The notes: generated from the sequence alone by a model not told the origin. 64,000 bases of DNA from Megalodesulfovibrio gigas DSM 1382 = ATCC 19364 (GCF_000468495.1 NC_022444.1:2476743-2540742), one strand, 5' to 3'; shown: positions 44,719 through 55,116, counted from the stretch's first letter. A program made the numbers and translations.

Positions 44719-44854
44719 GCGCTTTACGCGTCTCATGGCAACCAGGCTGATGACTGACCGCGCATGCACATTGGGGGCATTTTGGGGGCATAGCTCACCC
44801 TGGAAGCCCTTTCTCTTCGATTATGCCCCAAATCCTGACGGTGGTGTGACCCCT

Positions 44855-46086
44855 ATGCCCCCACTGACCGAAGTAAGAATATGAAATATCAAGGCATCAG
44901 GAAAGATTGAGCGGTATCATGATTCCTTGGGGTGTACCTGGAATTGAGCAAGGCCGGCGGCAAGCTCTGGCGCTGGAAGTACCGCTTTGAGGGGAAAGAA
45001 AAGCGGCTGGCTCTGGGCGCCTGGCCTGATGTCAGTCTGAAAGAGGCCAGGGAGAAGCGCGACATTCACGGGAAAGTGTTGCAGGAAGGCCAGGACCCAG
45101 GTGTGGCGAGCAGAAAGAAAGTGCTCCCGGTCTCCAGGGGTATGACGTTTGAATACGTGGCCAGAGACTGGATTGCGGGGAGAATGGGAATCTGGTCACA
45201 GCGGCACGCCGAAACCGTGGTGGATCGCCTTGTCACCAACGTCTATCCCGCGCTTGACAACAAGCCCGTCGCCGAGATTGTACCTGCCGACGTACTCTGG
45301 GTGGTGCAGAGGATTGAGGAGCGCGGATCGTTGGAAGTCGCCAAACGAGTGCTTGGCATATGCTCCCAGATCTTTCAGTTTGCGGTCGCCCGCCTGTTGA
45401 TTACGTCCGACCCGTGTCGAGATCTGCGGGGCGCACTCTGCCCACGAGTCAAATCGCGTTTCGCCGCCCTGACGACTCCTGATGAAGCAGGGGAACTCAT
45501 GCGGCGAATTGACGAATATCAGGGGACTGCCGTGGTTCGGGCCGCGTTGGTCTTCTCGGCCCTAACCTTCAATCGACCCGGCCCAATCCGGCACGCCGAA
45601 TGGGACGACATTGATTATGATGCAAGACAATGGGTTGTTCCTGCCGACAAAATGAAACTCACGAAGGAAATGAAGTTGCGGGGCGAGCCTCATATTGTTC
45701 CGCTGGCAACACAAACCATCTTGCTGCTTTCAAAAGTCCAGCATTTCACAGGCAGAGGCCGTTACATCTTTCCGAATCCCAGGAACAAGGATTTGCCCAT
45801 GTCGGAGAACGCGGTCAATGTGGCCATCCGACGTATGGGCTACACCAAAGAACAGATGACGACCCACGGCTTCCGGTCCATGGCCTCGACGCTGCTCAAT
45901 GAAGCTGGATTCCGTCATGATGTCATAGAGGCCCAGCTTGCCCACACCAGTGCGGACAAGATCAGGGCCATCTACAATCGGGCGCAGTACAAAGAAGAGC
46001 GCCGGGCGCTCATGCAGGCCTGGGCGGACATGCTGGACACTCTTCGTTCGGAAGCTGTTGCAAGAGCGCAGCAGCATAGGCCCTGA
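44855..46086 (+). pseudogene. P4-type tyrosine integrase with a broken N-terminus
   Basis: From an ATG at 44855 the frame reads MPPLTEVRI and meets a TGA at 44882. Further on NIKASGKIERYHDSLG continues in the same frame, and a one-base loss in the G run near 44930 shifts it into the long frame that begins YLELSKAGGKLWRWKYRFEG. The catalytic part is intact: Arg in RPGPIRHAEW, HGFRSMASTLLNEAGF with the HxxR pair, His in QLAHT, and Tyr in IYNRAQY. A GTG at 44932 could start a truncated form lacking about 25 residues of the arm-binding domain. It lies after tRNA-Ser as expected for an island integrase. Confidence 0.85.
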
Positions 46087-46089
46087 CCT

Positions 46090-46242
46090 GTGACTCCGGC
46101 CAAGCGGGTGTTCGGGACCTGGAAGCGCGGCTACGGCCTAGCCCGGGCGCGCTATCTGGGCCTGAAAAAGGTCCAGGCGAAACTGTATCTGGTGGGGATA
46201 GCCTTCAATTTGAAGAAAGCCGTGCTGTTGATGCGGACTTGA
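46090..46242 (+). pseudogene. IS5-family transposase C-terminal remnant
   Basis: About 50 codons read VFGTWKRGYGLARARYLGLK and then VQAKLYLVGIAFNLKKAVLL before a stop, the standard end of IS5-type DDE transposases. The rest of the element is missing and no clear terminal inverted repeat is seen. It abuts the integrase end, which marks this as a patched boundary of the island. Confidence 0.8.
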
Positions 46243-46420
46243 GGGGATGGTGCGCCCAATTTTTAAGAGAAATGCAGAGAATAAGGGGTAAATGAAGAAA
46301 ACGATGGCAATGTCGGTCAAAATCTGAGGTCGAAAAGGCCAATTATCCAAAGTAAGGCCATTCGGGCGGCGTTGCGCAGAGGTCTCAGGTTGGTGGAATA
46401 ATCCGAAGCTGACCACTTGT

Positions 46421-46436
46421 ATTTTGTATACAAAAT
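46421..46436. promoter_or_regulatory. Palindromic operator before the GntR gene
   Basis: ATTTTGTATACAAAAT is a perfect 16-base palindrome 17 bases before the regulator start. GntR/FadR regulators bind such TTGTATACAA-type sites, so it is the likely autoregulatory site of the gene that follows and may control the glycerate cassette. Confidence 0.65.
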
Positions 46437-46452
46437 GCACTACGGTGTTTGC

Positions 46453-47163
46453 ATGAGCAAGAAGCACACACCTGAAAAGGATTTATCCACTTCAGAGACG
46501 ATCCCGATCCAGCACGAGAACCTTGACGACAAGGTCTGCCTGCGCATCAGGGACATGATCGCACGGGGAACTCTCACGCCCGGGCAGCGCATCATTCAGG
46601 AGGAACTTGCCGCACAGCTAGCCATCAGCCGCACGCCACTGATCAGCGCCCTTAAGCGCCTGACCCAGGAAGGGCTGCTGGAATGGGTTCCCCGCCGAGG
46701 CATCTATGTACGCTCTCTTGACCCGGAGGAACTTGTCCACCTTTACGAACTGCGTGAGCGTTTGGAACCCCTGGCAGCCGAATTGGCCGCGGTCCGCATC
46801 GGGGCGGACGAAGCGCGAGCCATGCGGATCCAGTGGCGCGGCATGGCGGATATTGCGGACACCCCGGCATCTCACGCACTGTTCATCGACCATGACCGGC
46901 GCTTTCACTGGCGACTGGCAGAGCTTGCGGGCAACCCCTATCTGCGTGCGGCTCTGGCCCCTGTGAACATGATGGCCTCGTTGTATCTGCAGGGAAACCC
47001 CAGACCTTGGGACGACACCATTCCAGATCATCTGTCGATCATCGACGCACTTGAGTGCGGCGACGCGGCTGCCTGTGGCGAGGCCATGCGCCGCCATATC
47101 ATGAAGTCCTTGGACGCCCTGCGCCGCGAGGCTGATGAATACAGAAACACAACAAACAGATAA
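46453..47163 (+). CDS. GntR/FadR-family transcription regulator
   Basis: I choose the ATG at 46453 (MSKKHTPEKD), which is 16 bases beyond the palindrome. The 236 residues have a winged HTH at about 25-90 (LAAQLAISRTPLISALKRLT, WVPRRGIYVRSL) and an FCD ligand domain with HDRRFHWRLAELAGNPYLR. FCD regulators sense organic acids and sugar acids. The following genes act on hydroxypyruvate and glycerate, so these are likely its targets. Confidence 0.88.
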   Translation: MSKKHTPEKDLSTSETIPIQHENLDDKVCLRIRDMIARGTLTPGQRIIQEELAAQLAISRTPLISALKRLTQEGLLEWVPRRGIYVRSLDPEELVHLYELRERLEPLAAELAAVRIGADEARAMRIQWRGMADIADTPASHALFIDHDRRFHWRLAELAGNPYLRAALAPVNMMASLYLQGNPRPWDDTIPDHLSIIDALECGDAAACGEAMRRHIMKSLDALRREADEYRNTTNR

Positions 47164-47177
47164 CATACAGGAATAAC

Positions 47178-47963
47178 ATGCCGAAATTTTCAGCCAATCT
47201 CTCAATGCTATTTACAGACCTGCCGTTTCCTGAGCGTTTTACCGCCGCGGCTGAGATGGGGTTCAGTGCCGTGGAGTATCTATTTCCCTACGAGTACGAA
47301 CCAGAGATGCTCAGACGGCTGCTGACTGAGAATGGGCTAATGCAGGTGCTCTTTAACCTACCAGCCGGAAATTGGGCCGACGGAGACCGAGGCATTGCCT
47401 GCGACCCCGCCCGCGTGGAAGAGTTCCGCGCTGGGGTAGCCCAAGCAGTGGCATACGCAAAGGCCCTTGGCACTCCACGCTTGAACTGCCTTGCCGGAAA
47501 ACTCCCAGCCAACGTGGATGAGAACCAAGCCTGGAATGCCTTGGTGGATAACCTACGACTCGCGGCGGGTGAGCTTGCAAAAGTCGGCTGCACGTTGCTG
47601 GTGGAGTTCATCAACCGCAAGGACATCCCAGGTTTTTTCCTGCACGGCTCCGGGCAGACCCTAAGGCTTCTCGACGCGGTGAACGCTCCAAATCTATTGA
47701 TGCAGTACGACGTCTACCACGCACAGCGGGAGGAAGGCGAACTGACCGGCACCTTGAGAGCTAATATCGCACGCATCGGGCACATCCAGGTTGCAGACAA
47801 CCCCGGGCGCCATCAGCCTGGAACTGGTGAGATCAACTTCCCATTCCTTTTTAACGAGATCGACCGCCTAGGCTACCAGGGGCACATCGGCCTGGAATAC
47901 GTTCCAACACCGGACACCCGCGCCTCCCTGGAGTGGATACACAGGATGGGGCTTCGAGCCTGA
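47178..47963 (+). CDS. hyi: Hydroxypyruvate isomerase (Hyi-like)
   Basis: The 261 residues form an AP endonuclease 2-type TIM barrel: MGFSAVEYLFPYEYEPEML, LVEFINRKDIPGFFLHG, then RIGHIQVADNPGRHQPGTGE with the metal-binding residues. Hyi interconverts hydroxypyruvate and tartronate semialdehyde. It starts 15 bases after the regulator and is followed by the reductase of the same compound. Confidence 0.88.
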   Translation: MPKFSANLSMLFTDLPFPERFTAAAEMGFSAVEYLFPYEYEPEMLRRLLTENGLMQVLFNLPAGNWADGDRGIACDPARVEEFRAGVAQAVAYAKALGTPRLNCLAGKLPANVDENQAWNALVDNLRLAAGELAKVGCTLLVEFINRKDIPGFFLHGSGQTLRLLDAVNAPNLLMQYDVYHAQREEGELTGTLRANIARIGHIQVADNPGRHQPGTGEINFPFLFNEIDRLGYQGHIGLEYVPTPDTRASLEWIHRMGLRA

Positions 47964-48019
47964 CTCCCGTGGACGCGAAGCTTGCCGGAACAATTGAAAA
48001 CCATCGACAGGAGCACGAC

Positions 48020-48907
48020 ATGAAACGCATAGGATTCATCGGACTTGGTGTCATGGGCAAGCCCATGTGCAAAAACTTGCTCAAGGCCGGGTTTGAACTG
48101 ACGGTGTTCAGCCGGTCGGCATCTAATGTGGAACCCATAGTTGCCGCCGGCGCCAAGGCGGCAAATTCCCCAAAGGCGGTGGCCGAATCCTCGGACATGG
48201 TTATCACCATGTTGCCCAACTCGCCCCAGGTGCGCGAGGTCGTATTGGACGAAGATGGCGTGGCCCACGGGGGGAGGCCAGGGCTTATCCTGGCGGACAT
48301 GAGTTCCATCGCGCCCCTGGCCAGCCGGGAAATAGCCGCCGAACTGGCCCCGAAGGGCATCCGTATGCTGGACGCACCTGTAAGCGGCGGCGAACCCAAA
48401 GCTATCGAAGGAACGCTGGCCGTGATGGTCGGTGGTGCACAAGCCGATTTCGACCAGTGTCTGACGGTATTTAAGGCCATGGCGGCCTCAGTTGTGCGCG
48501 TGGGCGAGTTGGGAGCAGGGAACGTGGCCAAGCTTGCCAACCAGATCGTAGTGGCCTTGAACATCTGTGCTATGTCTGAGGCGTTGGTGCTGGCCACCAA
48601 GGCCGGGGCCGAACCGGAGCTTGTCTATCAGGCCATTCGGGGGGGGCTTGCTGGAAGCACGGTGCTTGATGCCAAGGCGCCTCTGGTTATGGACGGAAAG
48701 TTCGCACCGGGATTCCGCATCAACCTGCACGCCAAAGATATTGGCAACGTGCTTGAGACGTCTCACGAACTAAACGTCAGCCTGCCACTGACATCTCAAG
48801 TGATGGAGATCATGCAGGCGCTCAAGGCGGACGGCCTGGGCGACGCCGACCACGGGGCGCTTATCCGCTATTGGGAAAAGTTGGCCAAGGTGGAGGTGCG
48901 ACGCTGA
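48020..48907 (+). CDS. garR: Tartronate semialdehyde reductase
   Basis: I choose the ATG at 48020 with AGGAG upstream. The 295 residues have the Rossmann motif GFIGLGVMGKPMCKNLLKAG, the DAPVSGGEPKAIEGTLAVMV substrate block and GNVAKLANQIVVALNI with the catalytic Lys, all typical of the beta-hydroxyacid dehydrogenase family GarR/GlxR. It reduces tartronate semialdehyde to glycerate with NAD(P)H. Confidence 0.9.
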   Translation: MKRIGFIGLGVMGKPMCKNLLKAGFELTVFSRSASNVEPIVAAGAKAANSPKAVAESSDMVITMLPNSPQVREVVLDEDGVAHGGRPGLILADMSSIAPLASREIAAELAPKGIRMLDAPVSGGEPKAIEGTLAVMVGGAQADFDQCLTVFKAMAASVVRVGELGAGNVAKLANQIVVALNICAMSEALVLATKAGAEPELVYQAIRGGLAGSTVLDAKAPLVMDGKFAPGFRINLHAKDIGNVLETSHELNVSLPLTSQVMEIMQALKADGLGDADHGALIRYWEKLAKVEVRR

Positions 48908-49119
48908 TATCTGTTGCAAGACGAGCAGCGTGGCCGGAATAGAGACAAAGTTTAAAGGCCCAGATCTTACCTGACCCCTGCGGCATTACTTAAACGTCGA
49001 GACCGAAGAAAACAATGTGTATGAAGGTGGTTAGATAACTGTGAACGTCTGCTCTGCCCCTTTCACGCCAATGTCCTTCAAGAGCAAGGGGCAGATGAGC
49101 AGATGCCCTCAAAGGGGGC

Positions 49120-49650
49120 AGCAGCATCCTCATCGACCTAGCGCTGGCCGGAGACAAAGCGGTGGCCATCGCCATCGCGGTGGGCACCGGTGCGGCGGTC
49201 TTCCTGCGGGTCGCGCTGACCGTCTTCTCCGCAAAACTCATGGACATGCCGTACGTGAAACGCATCTGCGAGATGCTCATATCCTTGATCGGCGTCATGC
49301 TCCTGGTGGCTGGATGCCCGCAGAGCAACTGCCGGCGAAAATGCACGCCCCTGTTCCAGGCCTTGACAACCATCATCGTGGCCGACCAAGTGATCTCCAC
49401 GGAAAGCAACCTTGCCGTGGCTTCCAGAAGCGACTCGTTCATGCAGATCTTCGGCCTGGGACGGTCCATCCCGTTGGTGGCCTTCACCTCGATGCTTTTG
49501 ACCCGGACCGGGGACAGCCTCCATGGGTGCCTTACCTGGGCACTTTCATGCTGGGAAGGTTACCTTGGAGAGATGATCTTCACCGACCTCTGGACGGTGC
49601 AATACAACCGGCTGGAGGCCTCCACGCAAGTGGCGGGAAAGCTGGGGCGC
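49120..49650 (+). pseudogene. Decayed TerC-family membrane protein gene
   Basis: Fragments in more than one frame match the TerC/YkoY family: SSILIDLALAGDKAVAIAI and VGTGAAVFLRVALTVFSAKL at the start, FQALTTIIVADQVISTESNL in the middle, then PPWVPYLGTFMLG in another frame and GEMIFTDLWTVQYNRLEAST in the first again. At least two frameshifts and a missing N-terminus show it is dead. It separates the reductase from the kinase in the glycerate cassette. Confidence 0.75.
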
Positions 49651-49745
49651 GCTAGAGGTTATTGTGGCCGCTCGGGCATGGCTGCGTTTGCAGCCGATTG
49701 CAATCGATGCTGGTGCTAAACAATGAGAGGTTGAGGGAGGTGAGC

Positions 49746-51107
49746 ATGAGCGTTGAAATCCATTCCCACGCGGAGGCCATTTTTCGGGCAGGACTTGCCC
49801 GCGTTGACCCCCTGGCCATGATGGAACGCTTGTTGTCCTTGTCAGGAGACACCCTGACCCTGGCCACGGAGACGGAGCGCTTCAGCCTTGACCTTTCACG
49901 CTTCGAACGAATCCTGGTGCTGGGAGCGGGCAAGGCCTCTGCACGCATGGCCCTTGGCCTGGAGCGCGTCCTGGGCAATCGCATCCATTCCGGTCTGGTG
50001 GCGGTGAAAGAAGGACACCTGGAATTCCTCTCTAGTATTCGCCTGGTCGAGGCCTCTCACCCGGTACCCGACGAGCGAAGCACCAAGGCGGCTAGGGCCG
50101 TGCTGGAGGAAGCCGCCAACGCGGGCGAGAACGACCTGGTCATCGTGCTGGTGTCGGGCGGAGGCTCCGCCATCCTGGCCGCGCCGTTAAACGGCGAGAC
50201 CGGCACCCTGTCGCTGGCGGACAAGCAAGGAGTTACCAAGGAACTCCTGGCCTGCGGGGCCACCATCCAGGAAGTCAACTGTGTCCGCAAGAAACTTTCA
50301 AGTATAAAGGGCGGCAGGCTTGCAAAGGCCATTGCCCCGGCACAGTGCTTAAGCCTCATTCTCTCCGATGTCATCGGCGATGACCTGGACGCCATCGCCA
50401 GCGGGCTCACAGTGCCCGATTCCACTACCTGCGTCGATGCCGTGGGGGTGATAGAGCGCTATGGCTTGGCCGGGAAGATTCCCCAGACCGCCGAAGACCT
50501 GCTTCGCGCAGGAGCAAAGGGCTTCGAACCGGACACCCCAAAGGCCGGAGACAAGGCTTTCGACCAGACGCGGACGGTGCTCATCGGCACCAACTACCAG
50601 GCCCTTCTGGCCGCCCAGGACGAAGCGCGCCGTCTGGGCTACAATACCATGCTGCTCACCTCCCACCTGACAGGCGAGGCGCGTGAGATGGCCAGCCTGT
50701 TTTGTGGCATCGCCAAGGACATCGCAGTCAATGCGATCCCGGTCAAACGTCCCGCATGCCTCATCGCCGGGGGAGAGACCACGGTTACCCTGCGCGGCTC
50801 AGGCAAGGGCGGACGCAACCAGGAGATGGCCCTGGCCTACTTGGCTGGCTTGGCGCGCTCTCCCAAGGACGCCGGTGACAGCCTCTTCCTGGCGGCCTCC
50901 ACCGATGGCAGCGACGGCCCAACGGACGCGACGGGAGCCTTCGCCTCCATGGACATCCTGAAACGGGGCCGTGCCGCCGGACTTGAGCCTGCGTCTTTCC
51001 TGGCAGCGAACAACTCCTACCACTACTTCGAAGCCCTGGACGAACTGCTGAAAACCGGCCCCACCAACACAAACGTTTGCGACATCAAAGTGTTGTTGGT
51101 TCCCTAG
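49746..51107 (+). CDS. Glycerate 2-kinase (MOFRL type)
   Basis: I choose the ATG at 49746 with GGGAGG upstream. The 453 residues have the N-terminal glycerate kinase domain (RILVLGAGKASARMALGLE, VLVSGGGSAILAAPL) and the C-terminal MOFRL motif domain (LIAGGETTVTLRGSGKGGRN, then ASTDGSDGPTDATGAF). It phosphorylates glycerate to 2-phosphoglycerate. With Hyi and GarR it completes a route from hydroxypyruvate or tartronate semialdehyde to central metabolism. Confidence 0.92.
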   Translation: MSVEIHSHAEAIFRAGLARVDPLAMMERLLSLSGDTLTLATETERFSLDLSRFERILVLGAGKASARMALGLERVLGNRIHSGLVAVKEGHLEFLSSIRLVEASHPVPDERSTKAARAVLEEAANAGENDLVIVLVSGGGSAILAAPLNGETGTLSLADKQGVTKELLACGATIQEVNCVRKKLSSIKGGRLAKAIAPAQCLSLILSDVIGDDLDAIASGLTVPDSTTCVDAVGVIERYGLAGKIPQTAEDLLRAGAKGFEPDTPKAGDKAFDQTRTVLIGTNYQALLAAQDEARRLGYNTMLLTSHLTGEAREMASLFCGIAKDIAVNAIPVKRPACLIAGGETTVTLRGSGKGGRNQEMALAYLAGLARSPKDAGDSLFLAASTDGSDGPTDATGAFASMDILKRGRAAGLEPASFLAANNSYHYFEALDELLKTGPTNTNVCDIKVLLVP

Positions 51108-52295
51108 AAATGAGGGGAAGCGAGCTGACCTGCCCGCACCCATTCCCCATGGTGTGGCCAGAGAAACAACACAGCCCATGCGCAATGTAACCATTCTTTG
51201 ATTTGACAACACCAACATGCACTTTTTCCTCTTCATCATTTACCTACGCCACTATTTGCATGCCTTGTTTGAATGATTGATCCAGATTCATTTTATTATC
51301 ATATGCGTGCATCAATATGCAAATCAGTGAAAATCAAGCAAGTCATCATACACTCATAAAAGATACAACGACGATAAAAATGTTGCCACTCCAACGTGTT
51401 AATTTTTTCACACATTATTATGAATCAAGATAATCACTCGTGAAGAGCCAATCATAGCACGATTGCATCAATTTAATCAGCTGAATCATCTTTTTGCATT
51501 CAAGTGCAAACTCCAATGAACATCTAGTATAGCATGTCGAGAACGATTACCGCAGCATGATGGAGTACGCCTGGATGGTGCTGCATGGCGCCATGACCGG
51601 GGTGGACACGGGGGGTACGAGACAGCCCTCCCCCCCGCCTGTCCCCAGGCAAGCGGCGCGGGCAGAGCTTGGCAGGAACATGCTGCCAGCCCGCCGGTGC
51701 GGCAGCACTTGACCTGGAGGCCGCGGCGTTGTGGAAGGCTGAGGGATGAACAGGAGTTTGCAGTCGAGTGCGAACACTGCGCCAGTCCGGCCAGCCCGAG
51801 GTCGGGGCGGCGCGAGTCATCCTTTCGACGTGGTAGGCGAAAAGGCCCGTTACCTGCCGGCAGGTCGCATCAACCTGATTTCTGAGGCCGACACGAAGCG
51901 CACGGCTTCTTGTTGCAGCGCCTCTTCCCACCCTCGTGCCGGCACCCCGGCATCAAGCACCACGGGGCAGAATTATCGCAAGGGGAATGTGTCGTGCGTA
52001 GGCTAGAGGTGATTTCTTCGGGACAAAAATAGGTTGGCGCTGCAGTGCTGGCCCGGACAAGCTGCCACGAGGGGAGTTGCAGATTGCATTCCGGATTCTC
52101 GGCGCCATCGACAGTGCGACGCTGATTTAACATGGCCCGTGGATTGTTGTTCAGGGGGCTAGGCAGAGTTGATAATGGCGTTGCGGATCACCACCAACAG
52201 CAGACTGCGCAACAATTCGCTGCCCAGGGTGGTCTCCTTGCCGTAACACTGCTGACAGTCACCGGCATAAGCCGGACAACGGGGCCATCATCACG
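51108..52295. other. Non-coding or degraded segment at the right side of the island
   Basis: About 51190-51530 is markedly AT-rich with short repeats and an inverted repeat TTTGCA at 51493-51498 and TGCAAA at 51505-51510. The rest is GC-rich and has only short frames without ribosome-binding sites. Pieces such as ENDYRSMMEYAWMVLHG near 51540 look like gene remnants. No gene is supported. It separates the glycerate cassette from the convergent kinase. Confidence 0.5.
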
Positions 52296-54764
52296 TCACC
52301 TTTGGCGCTTCGCCGTGATTTCCTCAATAACCTTGAGCAGCGCCTCCGTCTCCATAGGCTTGGCCAGGTAGCCGTCCATGCCCGCGCCAAGGAATTTCTC
52401 CTTGTCGCCGGCCATGGCGTAGGCCGTCAGGGCGACGATAGGGATGCTGGCCTTGTCCTTGCCAGCCTCACCAGCTCTAATGCGCGCTGTGGCCTCAACG
52501 CCGTCCATGACTGGCATCTGAATATCCATCAGGACAACGTCGAACTCGCCACTTTTCAGGGCGTCCAGTGCCTGCTTGCCGTCTTTAACCGTAACGACCC
52601 TGTAGCCGAGCTTCTCTGCAAGACGCGCCGTGAATAGTCTATTAATCTGCTCATCTTCCGCCAAAAGGATGGATAGCGTCCCAGGAAGAACGCTACCACG
52701 GAATGGTTCAGTGCTGGTGACTTCATTTTGCGGATCAATGTTACTCAATTTGACATTGAAATAAAAGGTTGTTCCAATACCAACTTCACTCTCAACAGCA
52801 ATATTGCCTCCCATAAGATCAACCAAGCGCTTGCATATCGAAAGCCCAAGACCTGCGCCCTGATAGTCTCTTCTGTACCCCTGGCTGACTTGCGTAAATG
52901 GCTTGAAGAGCTTATGAAGTTTGTCATCTTGAATGCCTATGCCTGTATCTGTTACCGAAAAAAGCACTCGGTATTCTTCATGATTACGAGGGGACAAGGG
53001 GCTTGCCTCGACCATGACATACCCTTTGTCTGTAAACTTGATGGCGTTTCCAACCAGATTGCCAAGTATCTGCTGCAACCTCGCCGCATCGCCTCTCAAT
53101 ACAGAGGGTATGTCTGGATTAATATGGCACGCAAGGCTCAGATTCTTTTTATGCGCCACGGGTGTAAAAAGTTGAATTACGGCATCCATGATGTCTTTGA
53201 AGTCAAAAGCATCCATGGCGACGTGCAACATGTCTGCCTCGACCCGGGAAAGATCAAGAATATCCGAAAGAAGCCGTGTCAAACGTTGAGATGCCCGTAC
53301 GGCTTGTAGCAAGTATAAATGCTGTTCGTCGTCAACCGGAGTTGTTTGCAGAAGCTGAAGCATTCCCAAGATGCCATTGAGCGGTGTCCTTATCTCGTGA
53401 CTCATGTTGGCCAGGAATTCGCTTTTAGCCTTGTTGGCGGCTTCGGATGCCTCTTTTGCAAGGGTAAGCGCGACACTGTCGTTAATCATTCGGGTCACAT
53501 CCCGAAAAACCACGGCGAATTGGCCCCGTTCCGGGCAATAGGCCTGGACTTCAAAATGGCGGCCCAGGTCGGTGCTGAAGTTCTCCAGTTGCAGCGCTTC
53601 GCCTTTCAAGGCCACCTTGCCGTATGCCTCGATCCAATGGGGCTCGATATCCGGCAGTAGCTCGGTAACTGTTCGGCCTAGAACCTTGTCGGCTGCAAGG
53701 CCGGTGATTTTTTCAAAGGCCGGGTTGACGGCCAGGAACCGGTAGTCCACCGGCTTGCCAGAGTCGTCGAGGATGATTTCATGCAGAGCGAAGGCATCAA
53801 GCTGTGACATGAACAGGGATCGATACCGCTCCTCGCTGCGCTGGAGCGCCTCTTCAGACTGCTTGCGTTTAGTTATGTCCTGCACCGAGCCGTAAAGAAA
53901 GTGGGGACAGCCCTTTTCGTCTTGTTCGGTCATCCCGCGCACGAGCAAATCCACCTGACTTCCATCGGGCCGGGTGCGTTTCAATTCCAACTCGTAGCCT
54001 CCACCGCGCTCCAACGCCTGGGTCACGGCCTCGTTCAGCCGCTGAGCACTTTCTGGGTGGTAGAGGGCGAGTTGGCCGCCATAGTCGGGCACGGGCGCTG
54101 ACGGGTCCATACCGAGAATCTCGAACATCTGATCCGACCACGTCACCTTGTTGGCTTCCGGGTCCCATGCCCAGTCGCCGACCTGGGCAATACGCTGGGC
54201 CTCGGCAAGCCGCTTGGCTGTCCGGCGCAGAGCTTCCGACTTCTTTTGCTCGCTCAAGTCAGTGATCAGCATGGAGATACTTGGAGGCCCACCAGTCCGC
54301 ATGATTCTCAAAGAAAGAAGGACCGGGATTTGCCTTCCACTGGCCGCCTTGAGCAAAACCTCACCCTTGGCACTGTCCTTGGCGGCTTGCTCAAGGAGGC
54401 TGGCAAACAGCTTCTGGTCATCGGGCGAGACGAAGGATTGGAAATATCTCCCTCGGACGCGCTCCGCAGGGGACTCCAGGAGATTGAAAAAATTCGAATT
54501 ACAGAAAAGCACTAAGCCGTCTGTACGTAGGGTTACAGCAGACTCGTTCATCTGTTCGACCATCACCCGGTAGGCATGGTCCGCGCCTTCGAGCATGAAA
54601 ACCTGGTCGTTTCTAGGGCCGGTTACGACGAGTGCGTCAATTTCTCCGAGCCTTATGGCCCTGATGGTTTCCTCGGCCTCTATTAAGCGGGCACGCAGTT
54701 CATCGTTTTCCCGTGCCAGAGCTTCAGGTGGCTTGTCGGTCTCCGTGGGCATTGCAGAGCTCAC
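52296..54764 (-). CDS. PAS-containing hybrid sensor histidine kinase
   Basis: The 822 residues have an N-terminal coiled coil, three PAS domains (about 65-165, 190-300 and 320-420), HisKA with SHEIRTPLNG near residue 456, HATPase with GNLVGNAIKF and GAGLGLSICKRL, and a receiver domain with the acceptor Asp in VVLMDIQMP near 743. No membrane segment is seen, so it is a soluble sensor. The frame starts with GTG overlapping the stop of kaiB; an ATG four codons later is also possible. It is the last gene of the KaiC operon and probably receives its signal from KaiC and KaiB. Confidence 0.9.
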   Translation of the reverse strand: MSSAMPTETDKPPEALARENDELRARLIEAEETIRAIRLGEIDALVVTGPRNDQVFMLEGADHAYRVMVEQMNESAVTLRTDGLVLFCNSNFFNLLESPAERVRGRYFQSFVSPDDQKLFASLLEQAAKDSAKGEVLLKAASGRQIPVLLSLRIMRTGGPPSISMLITDLSEQKKSEALRRTAKRLAEAQRIAQVGDWAWDPEANKVTWSDQMFEILGMDPSAPVPDYGGQLALYHPESAQRLNEAVTQALERGGGYELELKRTRPDGSQVDLLVRGMTEQDEKGCPHFLYGSVQDITKRKQSEEALQRSEERYRSLFMSQLDAFALHEIILDDSGKPVDYRFLAVNPAFEKITGLAADKVLGRTVTELLPDIEPHWIEAYGKVALKGEALQLENFSTDLGRHFEVQAYCPERGQFAVVFRDVTRMINDSVALTLAKEASEAANKAKSEFLANMSHEIRTPLNGILGMLQLLQTTPVDDEQHLYLLQAVRASQRLTRLLSDILDLSRVEADMLHVAMDAFDFKDIMDAVIQLFTPVAHKKNLSLACHINPDIPSVLRGDAARLQQILGNLVGNAIKFTDKGYVMVEASPLSPRNHEEYRVLFSVTDTGIGIQDDKLHKLFKPFTQVSQGYRRDYQGAGLGLSICKRLVDLMGGNIAVESEVGIGTTFYFNVKLSNIDPQNEVTSTEPFRGSVLPGTLSILLAEDEQINRLFTARLAEKLGYRVVTVKDGKQALDALKSGEFDVVLMDIQMPVMDGVEATARIRAGEAGKDKASIPIVALTAYAMAGDKEKFLGAGMDGYLAKPMETEALLKVIEEITAKRQR

Positions 54765-55096
54765 TTTTTTGGCTGGATATCAAGTCCCTTGAGAATGCGC
54801 TCCTCGTCCGACAAGCTGCCAATGAACTTGCGCAAGGGGAGCGGCAGAAGCTTTACGAGAGTGGGGACGGCCAGAACCTGCTGCTCCTTGGCCAACTCAG
54901 GGTATTCGTAAATGTCGACGACATCTATTTCGTACCGGCCTTTGAGGTGTCCCTCGCAGATATCTTTTATGGAGGAAATGGCCTCCATGGACCTGGGGGT
55001 CATCCCGGCCACAAAAAGGCGAAGGACATACTGCTGCTGGTCGTGAGCTTTTAGAGCCTTCTCGAAATCGTCGGACCAGTTTTTCGCTTCATGCAT
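54761..55096 (-). CDS. KaiB-like protein 2
   Basis: The 111 residues show the KaiB thioredoxin-like pattern: LRLFVAGMTPRSMEAISSIK, YEIDVVDIYEYPELAKEQQV, LAVPTLVKLLPLPLRKFIG and SDEERILKGLDI. KaiB binds the CI ring of KaiC. It follows the first kaiB by 20 bases and overlaps the kinase start. It has a 20-residue N-terminal extension compared with cyanobacterial KaiB. Confidence 0.92.
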   Translation of the reverse strand: MHEAKNWSDDFEKALKAHDQQQYVLRLFVAGMTPRSMEAISSIKDICEGHLKGRYEIDVVDIYEYPELAKEQQVLAVPTLVKLLPLPLRKFIGSLSDEERILKGLDIQPKK

Positions 55097-55116
55097 AGCG
55101 TGCCCAGGTATTAAAG

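Noticed and set aside
51524..52371. Short frames in the gap after the glycerate kinase
   Set aside because: Conflicting frames on both strands, no start signals, and patchy composition; more like remnants than genes.
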